A DNA stretch of 18,857 bases, taken from Candidatus Equibacterium intestinale (GTDB taxonomy: Bacteria > Bacteroidota > Bacteroidia > Bacteroidales > UBA932). The DNA is taken from assembly GCA_018064305.1 (NCBI GenBank), contig JAGHVP010000092.1, positions 1-18,857 on the forward strand, written 5' to 3'. Below, one piece after another: positions 8,801 to 15,450 of this stretch (the stretch's first letter is position 1; the number at the start of each line of letters is the position of its first letter). Both the position numbers and the translations under genes were made by a program. The notes beneath the pieces were generated by a model that saw nothing but the letters and a program-made list of their open reading frames with translations, did not search any database and was not told the DNA's origin.

Positions 8801-9404
8801 CGGACTCGACCATGTTCTTGCAAGCGGCGCTAATGTGAATGTGCTCCTGCTTGATACAGAGGTTTACTCGAATACAGGCGGACAGTCATCCAAGTCGACA
8901 CCTGCCGGTGCAGTTGCCAAATTTGCAACTTCAGGCAAGAAGGTACGCAAGAAAGACCTCGGCATGATGGCTATGAGTTACGGTTATGTATATGTGGCAC
9001 AGGTTGCCATGGGTGCAAACCAGGCTCAGCTCATCAAGGCTATGCGTGAGGCAGAGGCATACGACGGTCCTTCACTCATCATCGCATACGCTCCTTGTAT
9101 CAACCACGGTCTCAAGGCCGGAATGGGTCATTCTCAAGCAGAGGAGAAGAAGGCAGTGGAGTGCGGATACTGGCATCTCTACCGTTTCAATCCCGATCTC
9201 GAGGCTGCCGGTCAGAATCCTTTCACTCTCGACAGCAAAGAGCCCGACTGGAGCCTGTTCCAGGACTTCCTCAAAGGTGAAGTACGTTATGCATCACTGC
9301 TCAAGACATTCCCCAATGAGGCTGCAGAGCTCTTCGGCAAGACCGAGGAATTCGCAAAATGGCGTCTGGCTTCTTACAAGCGTCTTGCCGGCAAGACAGA
9401 ATAA
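5862..9404 (+). CDS. nifJ: pyruvate:ferredoxin (flavodoxin) oxidoreductase
   Basis: This single-chain 1180-aa enzyme oxidatively decarboxylates pyruvate with CoA to acetyl-CoA and CO2, passing electrons to ferredoxin or flavodoxin. It is the central pyruvate-using step of anaerobes and is cytoplasmic. Domains run in the usual fused order. The N-terminal domain has YPITPSST (about residues 30-37). The CoA-binding and gamma-like domains are in the middle. Two 4Fe-4S motifs follow: CIQCNQCSYVC (Cys694, 697, 700, 704) and CTGCGNCVDVC (Cys749, 752, 755, 759). The C-terminal thiamine-diphosphate domain has CAGC (Cys819, 822), GDGWGYDIG (GDG at 970-972) and a downstream NTGGQ. The length is typical and nothing is missing. 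It is a single-gene unit bounded by its own promoter and a strong terminator. Confidence 0.98.
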   Translation: MADKKFITCDGNYAAAHAAYMFSEHAAIYPITPSSTMAELFDEWAAFGKKNMFGKVVKVTEMQSEAGAAGAVHGSLQAGALTSTFTASQGLLLMVPNMYKIAGEMLPAVFHVSARALATQALSIFGDQQDVMSVRATGFNMLASNNVQEALDLGIVAHLAAIKSSLPFVHFFDGFRTSHEIQKIELLEADDVRPLLSDKALARFRERAMNPVKPVTRGTAQNGDVYFQAREASNQYYDAVPDIVARYMGEIAEITGRHYLPFDYYGDPAAEDVIVAMGSVCDTIKETIDYLAEKEGRKLGLVSVHLYRPFSLKYFQRALPKSTKRIAVLDRTKECGSICEPLAEDVRSALYGTRGITVVGGRYGLSIKDTTPAQIIAVYDNLAQKEPKNDFTIGIVDDVTYKSLPVKKEISLAKKGTYECKFFGLGSDGTVGANKNTIKIIGDHTPKYCQAYFDYDSKKSGGFTCSHLRFGDQPIRAPYLVRSPDFVACHVPSYLTKYDVLKGIKRGGTLLLNSIWDEEETLKRIPDFVKKEIAANDIKLYIINATKIASEIGLGGRTNTILQSAFFKITGIIPYEDAVAYMKKAIDKSYGKKGADVVAMNYAAVDRGGEYTEVAVPEEWKSATGKFVNPGFHRMAPEWIRNVADVVNAQEGDTLPVSVFASADYVDGSIPSGTAAYEKRGVAVSVPEWNGDNCIQCNQCSYVCPHAAIRPFLMTEDEAAKAPEGIKMVQGKATLKDYKFTMQVSVADCTGCGNCVDVCPGFKGNKALAMVSAESQAAEQANYNYLHAKVGYKENLAPKDANVKNSQFAQPLFEFSGACAGCGETPYVKLITQLFGENMMIANATGCSSIYGASFPASPYCTNSKGYGPAWCNSLFEDNAEFGFGMKLGSEVIRDQVADLMKQGLECECCSDEMKELFNKWLDNRKDRVITYEVYEKLVPMMEKCGCDTCKGLLELQKFIPVRSQWIIGGDGWGYDIGYGGLDHVLASGANVNVLLLDTEVYSNTGGQSSKSTPAGAVAKFATSGKKVRKKDLGMMAMSYGYVYVAQVAMGANQAQLIKAMREAEAYDGPSLIIAYAPCINHGLKAGMGHSQAEEKKAVECGYWHLYRFNPDLEAAGQNPFTLDSKEPDWSLFQDFLKGEVRYASLLKTFPNEAAELFGKTEEFAKWRLASYKRLAGKTE

Positions 9405-9422
9405 GTCAGTTCCTACAAATAT

Positions 9423-9459
9423 AAAATCCTGCGGTTCATCAGGAGCCGCAGGATTTTTT
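9423..9459. terminator. strong hairpin terminator shared by nifJ and the minus-strand cluster
   Basis: A 12-bp stem (9423-9434 with 9446-9457, core ATCCTGCGG/CCGCAGGAT) has an 11-base loop and is followed by T 9454-9459 on the plus strand, 19 bases past the nifJ stop. On the minus strand the stem ends in TTTT and sits 18 bases past the cyclophilin gene stop, so it can serve both convergent units, though more strongly for nifJ. Confidence 0.9.
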
Positions 9460-9477
9460 GTTGCCGGAAGGCAGGGA

Positions 9478-10185
9478 TTATTTCACCTCTTTGACAGAAA
9501 TTATCGAGATGGGGTAGAGGGGAAGGTCGCGCACGTTTGTCTCTACGTTTGCGATACTGTCCACTACATTCAAGCCTTCTACAACCTCGCCGAACACTGT
9601 GTACTGACCGTTCAGATGGCTGCATCCTTCAGCATCCTGCACGATATAGAACTGGCTGCCTGAAGAAGCGCGCTCGGGGTTTACGCTGTCGCCGCGGCGG
9701 GCTGCCGCAATGGCGCCTTTCTTATGCTTGAGGCTGTCGACAATCTCTGCGGGAATTGTATAGCTGGGACCGCCGGAACCATAAAGATTCACTTTCGTGG
9801 TGTCGCGTGTGAAGGGGTCGCCTGTCTGGATCATGAATCCGGGGATGACGCGGTGGAACAGAAGTCCGTCGTAATAGCCCTTGCGCGCAAGTTTCACGAA
9901 GTTGTCGCGGTGGAGCGGAGTTTCTTTGTAGAGTTTGATCTTGATGTTTCCCATGCTGGTGAGAATGTTCAGCACGGGCTCCTCTGCGATAGGCAGAGCT
10001 GCTTCATTTGCAAGTGAGTCCATTGATGAAGGTGTTTCGGACGGCTGCGGTGCAGGCACGGTCCCGGGTTCTACAATAGTTGTGTCTTCTGTCTGCGGAG
10101 CTTTCTTGTTGAATATCCCGCGTATGCGGTCACAACCGGTAAGCACCGTGCAGAGAATCAGGGTTGAGATCAATATGCGTTTCAT
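9478..10185 (-). CDS. cyclophilin-type peptidylprolyl isomerase, lipoprotein
   Basis: A 235-aa lipoprotein carrying a cyclophilin domain, expected to speed proline isomerisation during folding outside the cytoplasm. The signal peptide ends in the lipobox L-T-G-C with lipidated Cys18. A Pro/Glu/Thr-rich flexible linker runs to about residue 68. The domain starts at NILTSMGNIKIKLY. Key cyclophilin residues are present: FHRVIPGFMIQTGD (catalytic Arg, Phe, Met, Gln), the SGSQFYIV strand and NGQYTVFGEVVEG. The tryptophan of eukaryotic cyclosporin-binding forms is replaced by His, as in many bacterial members. There is no acidic surface-export motif after the Cys (it reads C-D-R-I), so I infer a periplasm-facing location. 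It is the last gene of the minus cluster, 11 bases after the flippase stop. Confidence 0.95.
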   Translation of the reverse strand: MKRILISTLILCTVLTGCDRIRGIFNKKAPQTEDTTIVEPGTVPAPQPSETPSSMDSLANEAALPIAEEPVLNILTSMGNIKIKLYKETPLHRDNFVKLARKGYYDGLLFHRVIPGFMIQTGDPFTRDTTKVNLYGSGGPSYTIPAEIVDSLKHKKGAIAAARRGDSVNPERASSGSQFYIVQDAEGCSHLNGQYTVFGEVVEGLNVVDSIANVETNVRDLPLYPISIISVKEVK

Positions 10186-10196
10186 AACATTATGTT

Positions 10197-11639
10197 TTAG
10201 TCCAGTTTCCGTTCTTTAATAAACTTCACTGCATCTTTGTACATCTGTGCGTCAGCCACCTTCATCACCAATACATATAATACAGCAGCCACAACAATCT
10301 TGGCCAGCATAAGGATGAGGGTGTTGTGGATGGGCGATACAATGAAGTGCGTTGCCACCATCACCAGCAAAGATAATACAAAATACGGCACAAAATCATT
10401 GAACAGGTGTATCAGCTTTATGTCAAGCACCGGCCTGAGCATGAAGTACCATATTATCACTGCCAGAAATGCCACACCGGTGATGCTGACCGCCATGATG
10501 TTGATTCCGAAGCGGTGTGTCAGGAATGCAGCCGCAATCTGCAGCACTGCGTTTATGACGGTGAATGTAAGGTAGATGTCAGACCTGCCTCCTGCAATTG
10601 CCGCCTGACCGCAGATTCCCTGGATGCAGGCCGCCAGCTGATATAGGCAGTATATCTGCAGGATTGTCACGGCCGGCATGAACTCCGGGTTAAGGATAGT
10701 GAAGAACTCTGGTGCAATGAATGCCAGACCCAGCATTGCAGGGCAGGCCAGGAATGCCATCATACGGCATATCTTGCGGAAGATGGCCACCTGATATCCG
10801 CGGTCTCCCGCAGCACTGTTGAGCAGAGGCTGCGACACACTGGTCACCATTCCGTTGAATACCTGGTTTGCCATAGCCGCCCATTTCGTGCCCTGATAAT
10901 AATAACCCACTTCTTTTTTAGTGTGGTATTTCCCCACTACCACAGAGAATATGTTGCTCTGGAGCTGTGAGGCAATCGAGGCCAGCATAAGTCCGAAACC
11001 GAACCGGAACATCTCTTTGATAGGAGTGAAGGAGATGTTGAAGTCGGGCTTCCATGGGGTCAGGGTGAGCTTCAGCAGTGCATCAACCACAGATTTCACC
11101 AGCGTGTTGGCCACCAATGCCCAATATCCGTAGCCGGCAGACACGAAGAGTATTGCTGCAACTCCACCGGCGGCCACGCTTATCAGCTCCATCATCGATT
11201 TCTGCTTTATCAGGAAGCGGCGCGTAAGCACTGCGTTCGAAGAGATGGAGAGGCTGTTGAAGAAGAATGAAAGGAACAGGATCCTGGAGAGCTTCACAAG
11301 CTCAGGCTCTCCGTAGAAACGTGCAATCGGACCTGCAAGGCAGAACAGCAGGATGTAGAGTACAGCGCTCACCATCACTGTAAACCAGAACACTGCATTG
11401 TGGTCGCGTGCCGAAAACTCCTTGCGGTTGATAAGGGCAGCCTTGAACCCGCCCTCCTGGATGGTGTTTGCAATGCCTGTGAAGATGGCCAGCATTCCCA
11501 CCAGCCCATAGTCGTCACCTGTGAGCCTGTTCAGCAGGAAACACCCCACCACAGCACAGATGACCTGCTGCAGGCCGCTGCTCATGCCGCCCCAGAAAAA
11601 TCCTTTGGCGGCCTTTGTCTTGAGATTCTGTTCAGGCAT
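10197..11639 (-). CDS. polysaccharide (Wzx-type) flippase of the MOP superfamily
   Basis: This is an integral inner-membrane protein of about 480 aa with roughly 12-14 hydrophobic segments. It starts with the typical KTKAAKGFFWGGMSSGLQQV and has early motifs L-L-N-R-L-T-x-x-D-Y-G and EGGFKAALINR. These fit the WzxC/RfbX-like branch that moves lipid-linked oligosaccharides across the membrane for O-antigen, capsule or exopolysaccharide. I chose the ATG at 11639 over the in-frame GTG at 11645; the two differ by two residues. It lies 22 bases after the tilS stop. A TATCTTTG element just upstream (11645-11652) could give an extra promoter. No glycosyltransferase genes are nearby, so the substrate cannot be inferred. 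Confidence 0.88.
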   Translation of the reverse strand: MPEQNLKTKAAKGFFWGGMSSGLQQVICAVVGCFLLNRLTGDDYGLVGMLAIFTGIANTIQEGGFKAALINRKEFSARDHNAVFWFTVMVSAVLYILLFCLAGPIARFYGEPELVKLSRILFLSFFFNSLSISSNAVLTRRFLIKQKSMMELISVAAGGVAAILFVSAGYGYWALVANTLVKSVVDALLKLTLTPWKPDFNISFTPIKEMFRFGFGLMLASIASQLQSNIFSVVVGKYHTKKEVGYYYQGTKWAAMANQVFNGMVTSVSQPLLNSAAGDRGYQVAIFRKICRMMAFLACPAMLGLAFIAPEFFTILNPEFMPAVTILQIYCLYQLAACIQGICGQAAIAGGRSDIYLTFTVINAVLQIAAAFLTHRFGINIMAVSITGVAFLAVIIWYFMLRPVLDIKLIHLFNDFVPYFVLSLLVMVATHFIVSPIHNTLILMLAKIVVAAVLYVLVMKVADAQMYKDAVKFIKERKLD

Positions 11640-11644
11640 AGACA

Positions 11645-11652
11645 CAAAGATA
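11645..11652 (-). promoter_or_regulatory. possible internal -7 element (TATCTTTG) before the flippase
   Basis: On the minus strand TATCTTTG matches TAnnTTTG in the short tilS-flippase gap. The predicted start falls at about 11641, almost on the ATG at 11639, which would make a leaderless or near-leaderless mRNA. It may be a chance match in A/T-rich spacer. Confidence 0.3.
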
Positions 11653-11661
11653 TAAAAAATA

Positions 11662-12963
11662 TCAGCCTATGAACTTTATTGCCACTACTCTTTTTGTGGA
11701 TGCCGTCACTTTGTGGCGGTTGTCGATGCGGCAGGCCGCGATTCCGGCGATATGCTCGCCATCTCCGTCCTGCCAGCAGATGATGCCGGCCCGCTTCTTC
11801 TGCTCCAGGTCGAATTTGTGGTCGGAGAAGAAGTCACTCACAAGCTGCCTGCCCGGTGCTCCGAGGGGCCAGAACCTGTCGGCGGGCTGCCATTGCCTTA
11901 CATACAGCGGCAGTGTGAGCGTATCGGCGTCGGCGTACAGTACATCCCTGTCGTGTACCTTGGGGTTGAAGCCGGCTCCTGGTGTGAATATTTCTGTCTC
12001 TATCCGTCCGTCGAACTCTTTTTCCGAGAGAGGATAAATCTTGAAGTACCTGCCTGTTTTAATCAGCCTGTGCCCGGGAGCGTCGAAAGATTTGCCGCTC
12101 TGTGCTCCTGTTGCAGCAGCTGCATCGGCAATCTGGGTGGATGTGAAGCCGTATGGTGCAAGGATCCTGTACAACCAGTATTCTTTTTCCGGCTCTGCCG
12201 CCAGTTTCTCCGCATCTATGCTTACAATGCCGTCGGCGGTACTGCACAGCTCGGCCTCTTTTTCAATCCACACCCCGTCCAAGATGCCGCCTATCTGTGC
12301 GAACCGGTCCATTTCTGCTTCGAAAGTCCTTAAGAAAGAAGGATTTATCTCTGCCATCCGTGGAAATATCTCATGGCGTATCTTGTTGCGCACAAATGCC
12401 GTATCGCTGTTGGTATAATCTTCACGGTACTGGATGCCGTGCTCTGCAGCGAACTCTGATATCTGATCCCTGCTGAATCCGAGCAGCGGACGGATGGTGG
12501 TGCCTGATACGGCCCGTATACCGTGCATTCCGGTGATGCCTGTGCCGCGAAGCATGTTCAGCATCATTGTCTCCGCCCTGTCGTTGAGGTTGTGCCCCAC
12601 CACAAGAAACTCTATGTCATTCTGCTCCATCAGTTCGCGGAACCAGCCGTAGCGCAGCTCGCGTGCCGCCATCTCCACAGAGATGCCTTTTCCGGCAGCG
12701 TATGCAAGGGTGTCTACCTTCTTGGTATAAAACTTCACACCCAGACCCGCAGCGGTTGCCCGCACAAGCTCTTCGTCAAGGTCGCAGTCTCCCTCCCGCA
12801 GCGAAAAGTTCATGTGCGCCACGCTTGTATCAAGGTCAAGGCTGCTGTGGGTGCAAAGATAAAGCAGCGTCATCGAATCGATGCCGCCGCTTACCGCAAC
12901 AAGCAGCCTGCCGGCATCCTTTGCCAGCAATCTTTCAAGCTGCCTGTCAAACTCATATTGCAC
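11662..12963 (-). CDS. tilS: tRNA(Ile)-lysidine synthetase
   Basis: TilS converts the wobble cytidine of the CAU-anticodon tRNA-Ile to lysidine using ATP and lysine, so that AUA codons read as isoleucine; it is essential in most bacteria. The 433-aa protein has the PP-loop ATPase signature AVSGGIDS (residues 23-30). The TilS motif GHNLNDRAETMMLNMLRG follows, then the substrate-binding middle domain and the C-terminal TilS domain (RQWQPADRFWPLGAPGRQLVSDFF). The start codon is GTG at 12963-12961, since the next in-frame Met would remove the PP loop. Its G is also the last base of the preceding gene's TAG stop, so translation is probably coupled. The stop is TGA. Confidence 0.96.
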   Translation of the reverse strand: MQYEFDRQLERLLAKDAGRLLVAVSGGIDSMTLLYLCTHSSLDLDTSVAHMNFSLREGDCDLDEELVRATAAGLGVKFYTKKVDTLAYAAGKGISVEMAARELRYGWFRELMEQNDIEFLVVGHNLNDRAETMMLNMLRGTGITGMHGIRAVSGTTIRPLLGFSRDQISEFAAEHGIQYREDYTNSDTAFVRNKIRHEIFPRMAEINPSFLRTFEAEMDRFAQIGGILDGVWIEKEAELCSTADGIVSIDAEKLAAEPEKEYWLYRILAPYGFTSTQIADAAAATGAQSGKSFDAPGHRLIKTGRYFKIYPLSEKEFDGRIETEIFTPGAGFNPKVHDRDVLYADADTLTLPLYVRQWQPADRFWPLGAPGRQLVSDFFSDHKFDLEQKKRAGIICWQDGDGEHIAGIAACRIDNRHKVTASTKRVVAIKFIG

Positions 12964-13868
12964 TATTGGAATTTATAAGAGAATGTGAGACCTGCAATCT
13001 CCTGGAACTGCAGGGCAGGGAAGAGCAATGTGTTTCCTGCCTCGTCACATACGTTCGATCCGTCGGGATTCTGGTGAGTCTTGAAACGGACGCGGTCATC
13101 GTAGATGGCGCGGCAGTTAAGAGTGAACGAAAGGAATTTTGTGAGAGGCGCGCTGATGGCGAGGGTCCAGTCTACAGGCATGTTCAGAGGCTTGTTCAGA
13201 TAGTTGGAGAAAGCCGAGAACGTGGTGTTGATATTGAGTCCCTGAACCGATGCACCTGCCTTCAGTGCAAGTCTGGCACCAAGCTCCCAGTGGGCGAACT
13301 CATCTTCTGCGTTACCGTAGCGGGGGCGCAGGGTGGGGTCCTTCACGAACCTGACCTGTCCTGTGAGAGGTGTGAGTGTAACCTCGAGACCTTTGTGTGT
13401 GAATGTGGCTCCGGCACCGAGTGACATCTTGGCAGGAGAGAAGAAGCGTGACACGATATCTCCTGTCCCGTATGTCGAAGAATAACCGGGAGTCATCTGT
13501 GTATCCATCGAGTAGTTGAGGGTGGCGCTGTACTTACCTTTTATCTTATAACCAAGAAGGTTGTCTATTATCAGGTAGTCGGCACTCTTCTGAAATCCCA
13601 CACCGAATGTCTGCGTGAAGCCATAGGCGGCGCGCAGGCGGTTGTTGAATGTGATACGGCCCTTCGCATAGTTGGCATTGGCATCCAGAGTGGTTCCGAA
13701 AGTGGCCGAACTGTTACCTCCGGCCGCCCAGTCTGTAAGTGAGGTCTGCTTGAATGAAAGGGATGTATCCATCCATTTCTTCCAATAGTCGGGCTTGGCG
13801 GTCTCCTGAGCAGAAGCCGTACCTACAAAACCAAACAAGCAGATGATAATCGCTAAACCCTTTTTCAT
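12963..13868 (-). CDS. DUF3078 outer-membrane protein
   Basis: A 301-aa exported protein of the Bacteroidetes DUF3078 family, whose function is unknown. The signal peptide MKKGLAIIICLFGFVGTASA is cut before QE. The family signature follows: a WKKWMDTSLSFKQTSLTDW segment, then AAGGNSSATFG. The rest is a string of alternating amphipathic beta strands (YSATLNYSMDTQMTPGY, LGAGATFTHKGLEVTLTP) and ends in an aromatic (FSYKFQ), which together suggest an outer-membrane beta-barrel. It sits 24 bases after proS and overlaps tilS by one base. I see no promoter of its own, so it probably depends on the proS promoter. Confidence 0.88.
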   Translation of the reverse strand: MKKGLAIIICLFGFVGTASAQETAKPDYWKKWMDTSLSFKQTSLTDWAAGGNSSATFGTTLDANANYAKGRITFNNRLRAAYGFTQTFGVGFQKSADYLIIDNLLGYKIKGKYSATLNYSMDTQMTPGYSSTYGTGDIVSRFFSPAKMSLGAGATFTHKGLEVTLTPLTGQVRFVKDPTLRPRYGNAEDEFAHWELGARLALKAGASVQGLNINTTFSAFSNYLNKPLNMPVDWTLAISAPLTKFLSFTLNCRAIYDDRVRFKTHQNPDGSNVCDEAGNTLLFPALQFQEIAGLTFSYKFQ

Positions 13869-13892
13869 AATACAGTACCAGTAATATATTCA

Positions 13893-15371
13893 TTAATATG
13901 CTTTTGCAAAGATCACGCGGCGTGACGAAGGCTTGCCTGTGTATACGCACTTTCCTTCCTCTTCGCAGACGAAGCTGTCGATGGGGATGCAGCGGATAGT
14001 GGCCTTTGTCTCTTCCTGGATCTTCGCTTCTGTCTCGGCTGTGCCGTCCCAGTGGCAGAGGAGGAAGTATCCCTGTTCGATCTTCTCCTTGAACTCGTCC
14101 CATGTGTCAACCTTGATGGTGTGTTCAGCCCTGAAATCAAGAGATTTCTTATATATGTTCTGCTGGATTTCATCAAGCAGCTTCTTGAGATTCTGAGCAA
14201 GACCCTCCTGGGGAAGGCTCTCTTTTGTAAGGGTGTCGCGGCGGGCAACTTCTGCAACGCCTCCTGCAAGGTCGCGGGGACCCATCGCAATGCGTACGGG
14301 AACACCTTTGAGCTACCATTCTGCAAATTTGAAGCCGGGACGGAGGTTGTCGCGGTCGTCGATCTTCACTGTCATGCCCAGATCCTCGCACTCTTTCTTT
14401 ATCTGTTCCATTTTCTCTACGAGTGCCTGGTGCTCTTCAGGAGTCTTGAAGATAGGCACCATGACAACATGGATGGGAGCAAGCTTCGGAGGAAGCACCA
14501 GACCGTTGTCATCGCTGTGTGCCATGATAAGCGCACCCATCAGACGTGTAGATACGCCCCAGGATGTCGCCCATACATATTCGAGGTCGCCGTTCTGGTT
14601 TGCATACTGGACATCGAAGGCCTTTGCGAAGTTCTGGCCCAGGAAGTGTGATGTGCCGGCCTGCAGCGCCTTGCCGTCCTGCATCATGGCCTCGATGCAG
14701 AGTGTGTCCACAGCACCTGCAAAACGCTCGCTGTCGCTCTTGTGTCCTACAACAACGGGGAGTGACATGTACTCACGTGCGAACTTTGCATATACGTTCA
14801 CCATCTTTTCGGTCTCTTCGATTGCCTCGGCTGCAGTGGCATGTGCAGTATGGCCCTCCTGCCAGAGGAATTCTGCGGTGCGGAGGAAGAGGCGTGTACG
14901 CATCTCCCATCTCACAACATTAGCCCACTGGTTTACCAGGATGGGGAGGTCGCGGTAAGAGTTGATCCAATTTTTATATGTGTTCCAGATGATGGTTTCT
15001 GAAGTGGGGCGCACAACCAGCTCTTCTTCAAGCTTTGCATCGGGATCGACTACCACGCCCTTGCCGTCATCGCTCACTTTGAGACGGTGGTGGGTAACCA
15101 CTGCACACTCCTTTGCAAAACCCTCGACGTGCTCTGCCTCGCGGCTGAGGAATGATTTGGGAATGAAAAGAGGGAAGTATGCGTTCTGATGTCCTGTCTC
15201 CTTGAACATCTTGTCAAGTGCATCGTGCATTTTCTCCCAGATTGCATAGCCGTTAGGCTTGATGACCATACCTCCGCGGACTGCCGAACTCTCGGCCAGA
15301 CCTGCCTTTGTAACGATATCATTGTACCACTGGGAGTAGTTCTCCTGTCTGCTTGTAATTTCTTTTGCCAT
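13893..15371 (-). pseudogene. proS: prolyl-tRNA synthetase, interrupted by an in-frame TAG
   Basis: ProRS of the archaeal/eukaryote-like class charges tRNA-Pro. From the ATG at 15371 the frame has 493 codons including the final stop, the normal family length, but codon 353 (14315-14313) is TAG. The first part (15371-14313) ends in GFKFAEW. The same frame continues directly after the TAG with LKGVPVRIAMGPRDL, and homologues have Glu at the broken codon (EWELKGVP). Class II motifs are intact: RPTSET (121-126), motif 2 around RWEMRTRLFLRTAEFLWQEG (154-173) and motif 3 at GVSTRLMGALIMAHSDDNG (272-290). The break falls in the anticodon-binding domain. The second part (to 13893) still has normal ProRS C-terminal sequence ending in FAKAY. 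This is one substitution from GAG, so it is a fresh nonsense change, a sequencing error, or a tolerated or suppressed stop. An in-frame ATG at 14285 could restart a 130-aa C-terminal piece. An upstream extension to 15524 is not supported. Confidence 0.93.
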
Positions 15372-15389
15372 TTTGGTATATATTTTGTT

Positions 15390-15397
15390 TATCTTTG
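15390..15397 (+). promoter_or_regulatory. -7 element (TATCTTTG) for the aromatic-rich lipoprotein
   Basis: TATCTTTG is an exact TAnnTTTG match. A TTTG at 15364-15367 lies 22 bases upstream, near the expected place for a -33 element. The predicted start is near 15401, giving a 50-base leader that ends in a strong ribosome binding site. Confidence 0.55.
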
Positions 15398-15412
15398 CTT
15401 CTGCATTCGTGG

Positions 15413-15420
15413 CAAAAATA
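15413..15420 (-). promoter_or_regulatory. -7 element (TATTTTTG) for proS
   Basis: On the minus strand TATTTTTG matches TAnnTTTG. It predicts a start near 15409 and a leader of about 38 bases before the proS ATG. This start lies within a few bases of the predicted start of the opposite-strand lipoprotein message. Confidence 0.5.
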
Positions 15421-15437
15421 CAAATAATTTTTATCAC

Positions 15438-15443
15438 AGGAGG
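15438..15443 (+). promoter_or_regulatory. strong Shine-Dalgarno site AGGAGG
   Basis: A full AGGAGG stands 7 bases before the ATG at 15451. It fixes the start codon of the lipoprotein gene and rules out the upstream in-frame ATG at 15373. Such a complete site is uncommon in Bacteroidetes, whose leaders are usually A/T-rich without one; no other gene in this window shows one as good. Confidence 0.85.
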
Positions 15444-15450
15444 TAATATT

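Noticed and set aside
14313..14315. TAG reassigned to an amino acid in this organism
   Set aside because: Three other genes here end naturally in TAG (at 5039, 12963 and 18452) at the expected protein ends, and no other gene has an internal TAG.
13893..15371. Frameshift or insertion in proS
   Set aside because: The sequence before and after the TAG is in the same frame with no missing residues at the junction, so only a substitution is needed.
9478..15371. Polysaccharide biosynthesis locus around the flippase
   Set aside because: No glycosyltransferase, polymerase or sugar-nucleotide gene is present; the flippase is a lone gene in a housekeeping cluster.
15373..15450. Earlier start for the lipoprotein at 15373
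   Set aside because: It would lie before the predicted promoter start and hide the lipoprotein signal; AGGAGG places the start at 15451.
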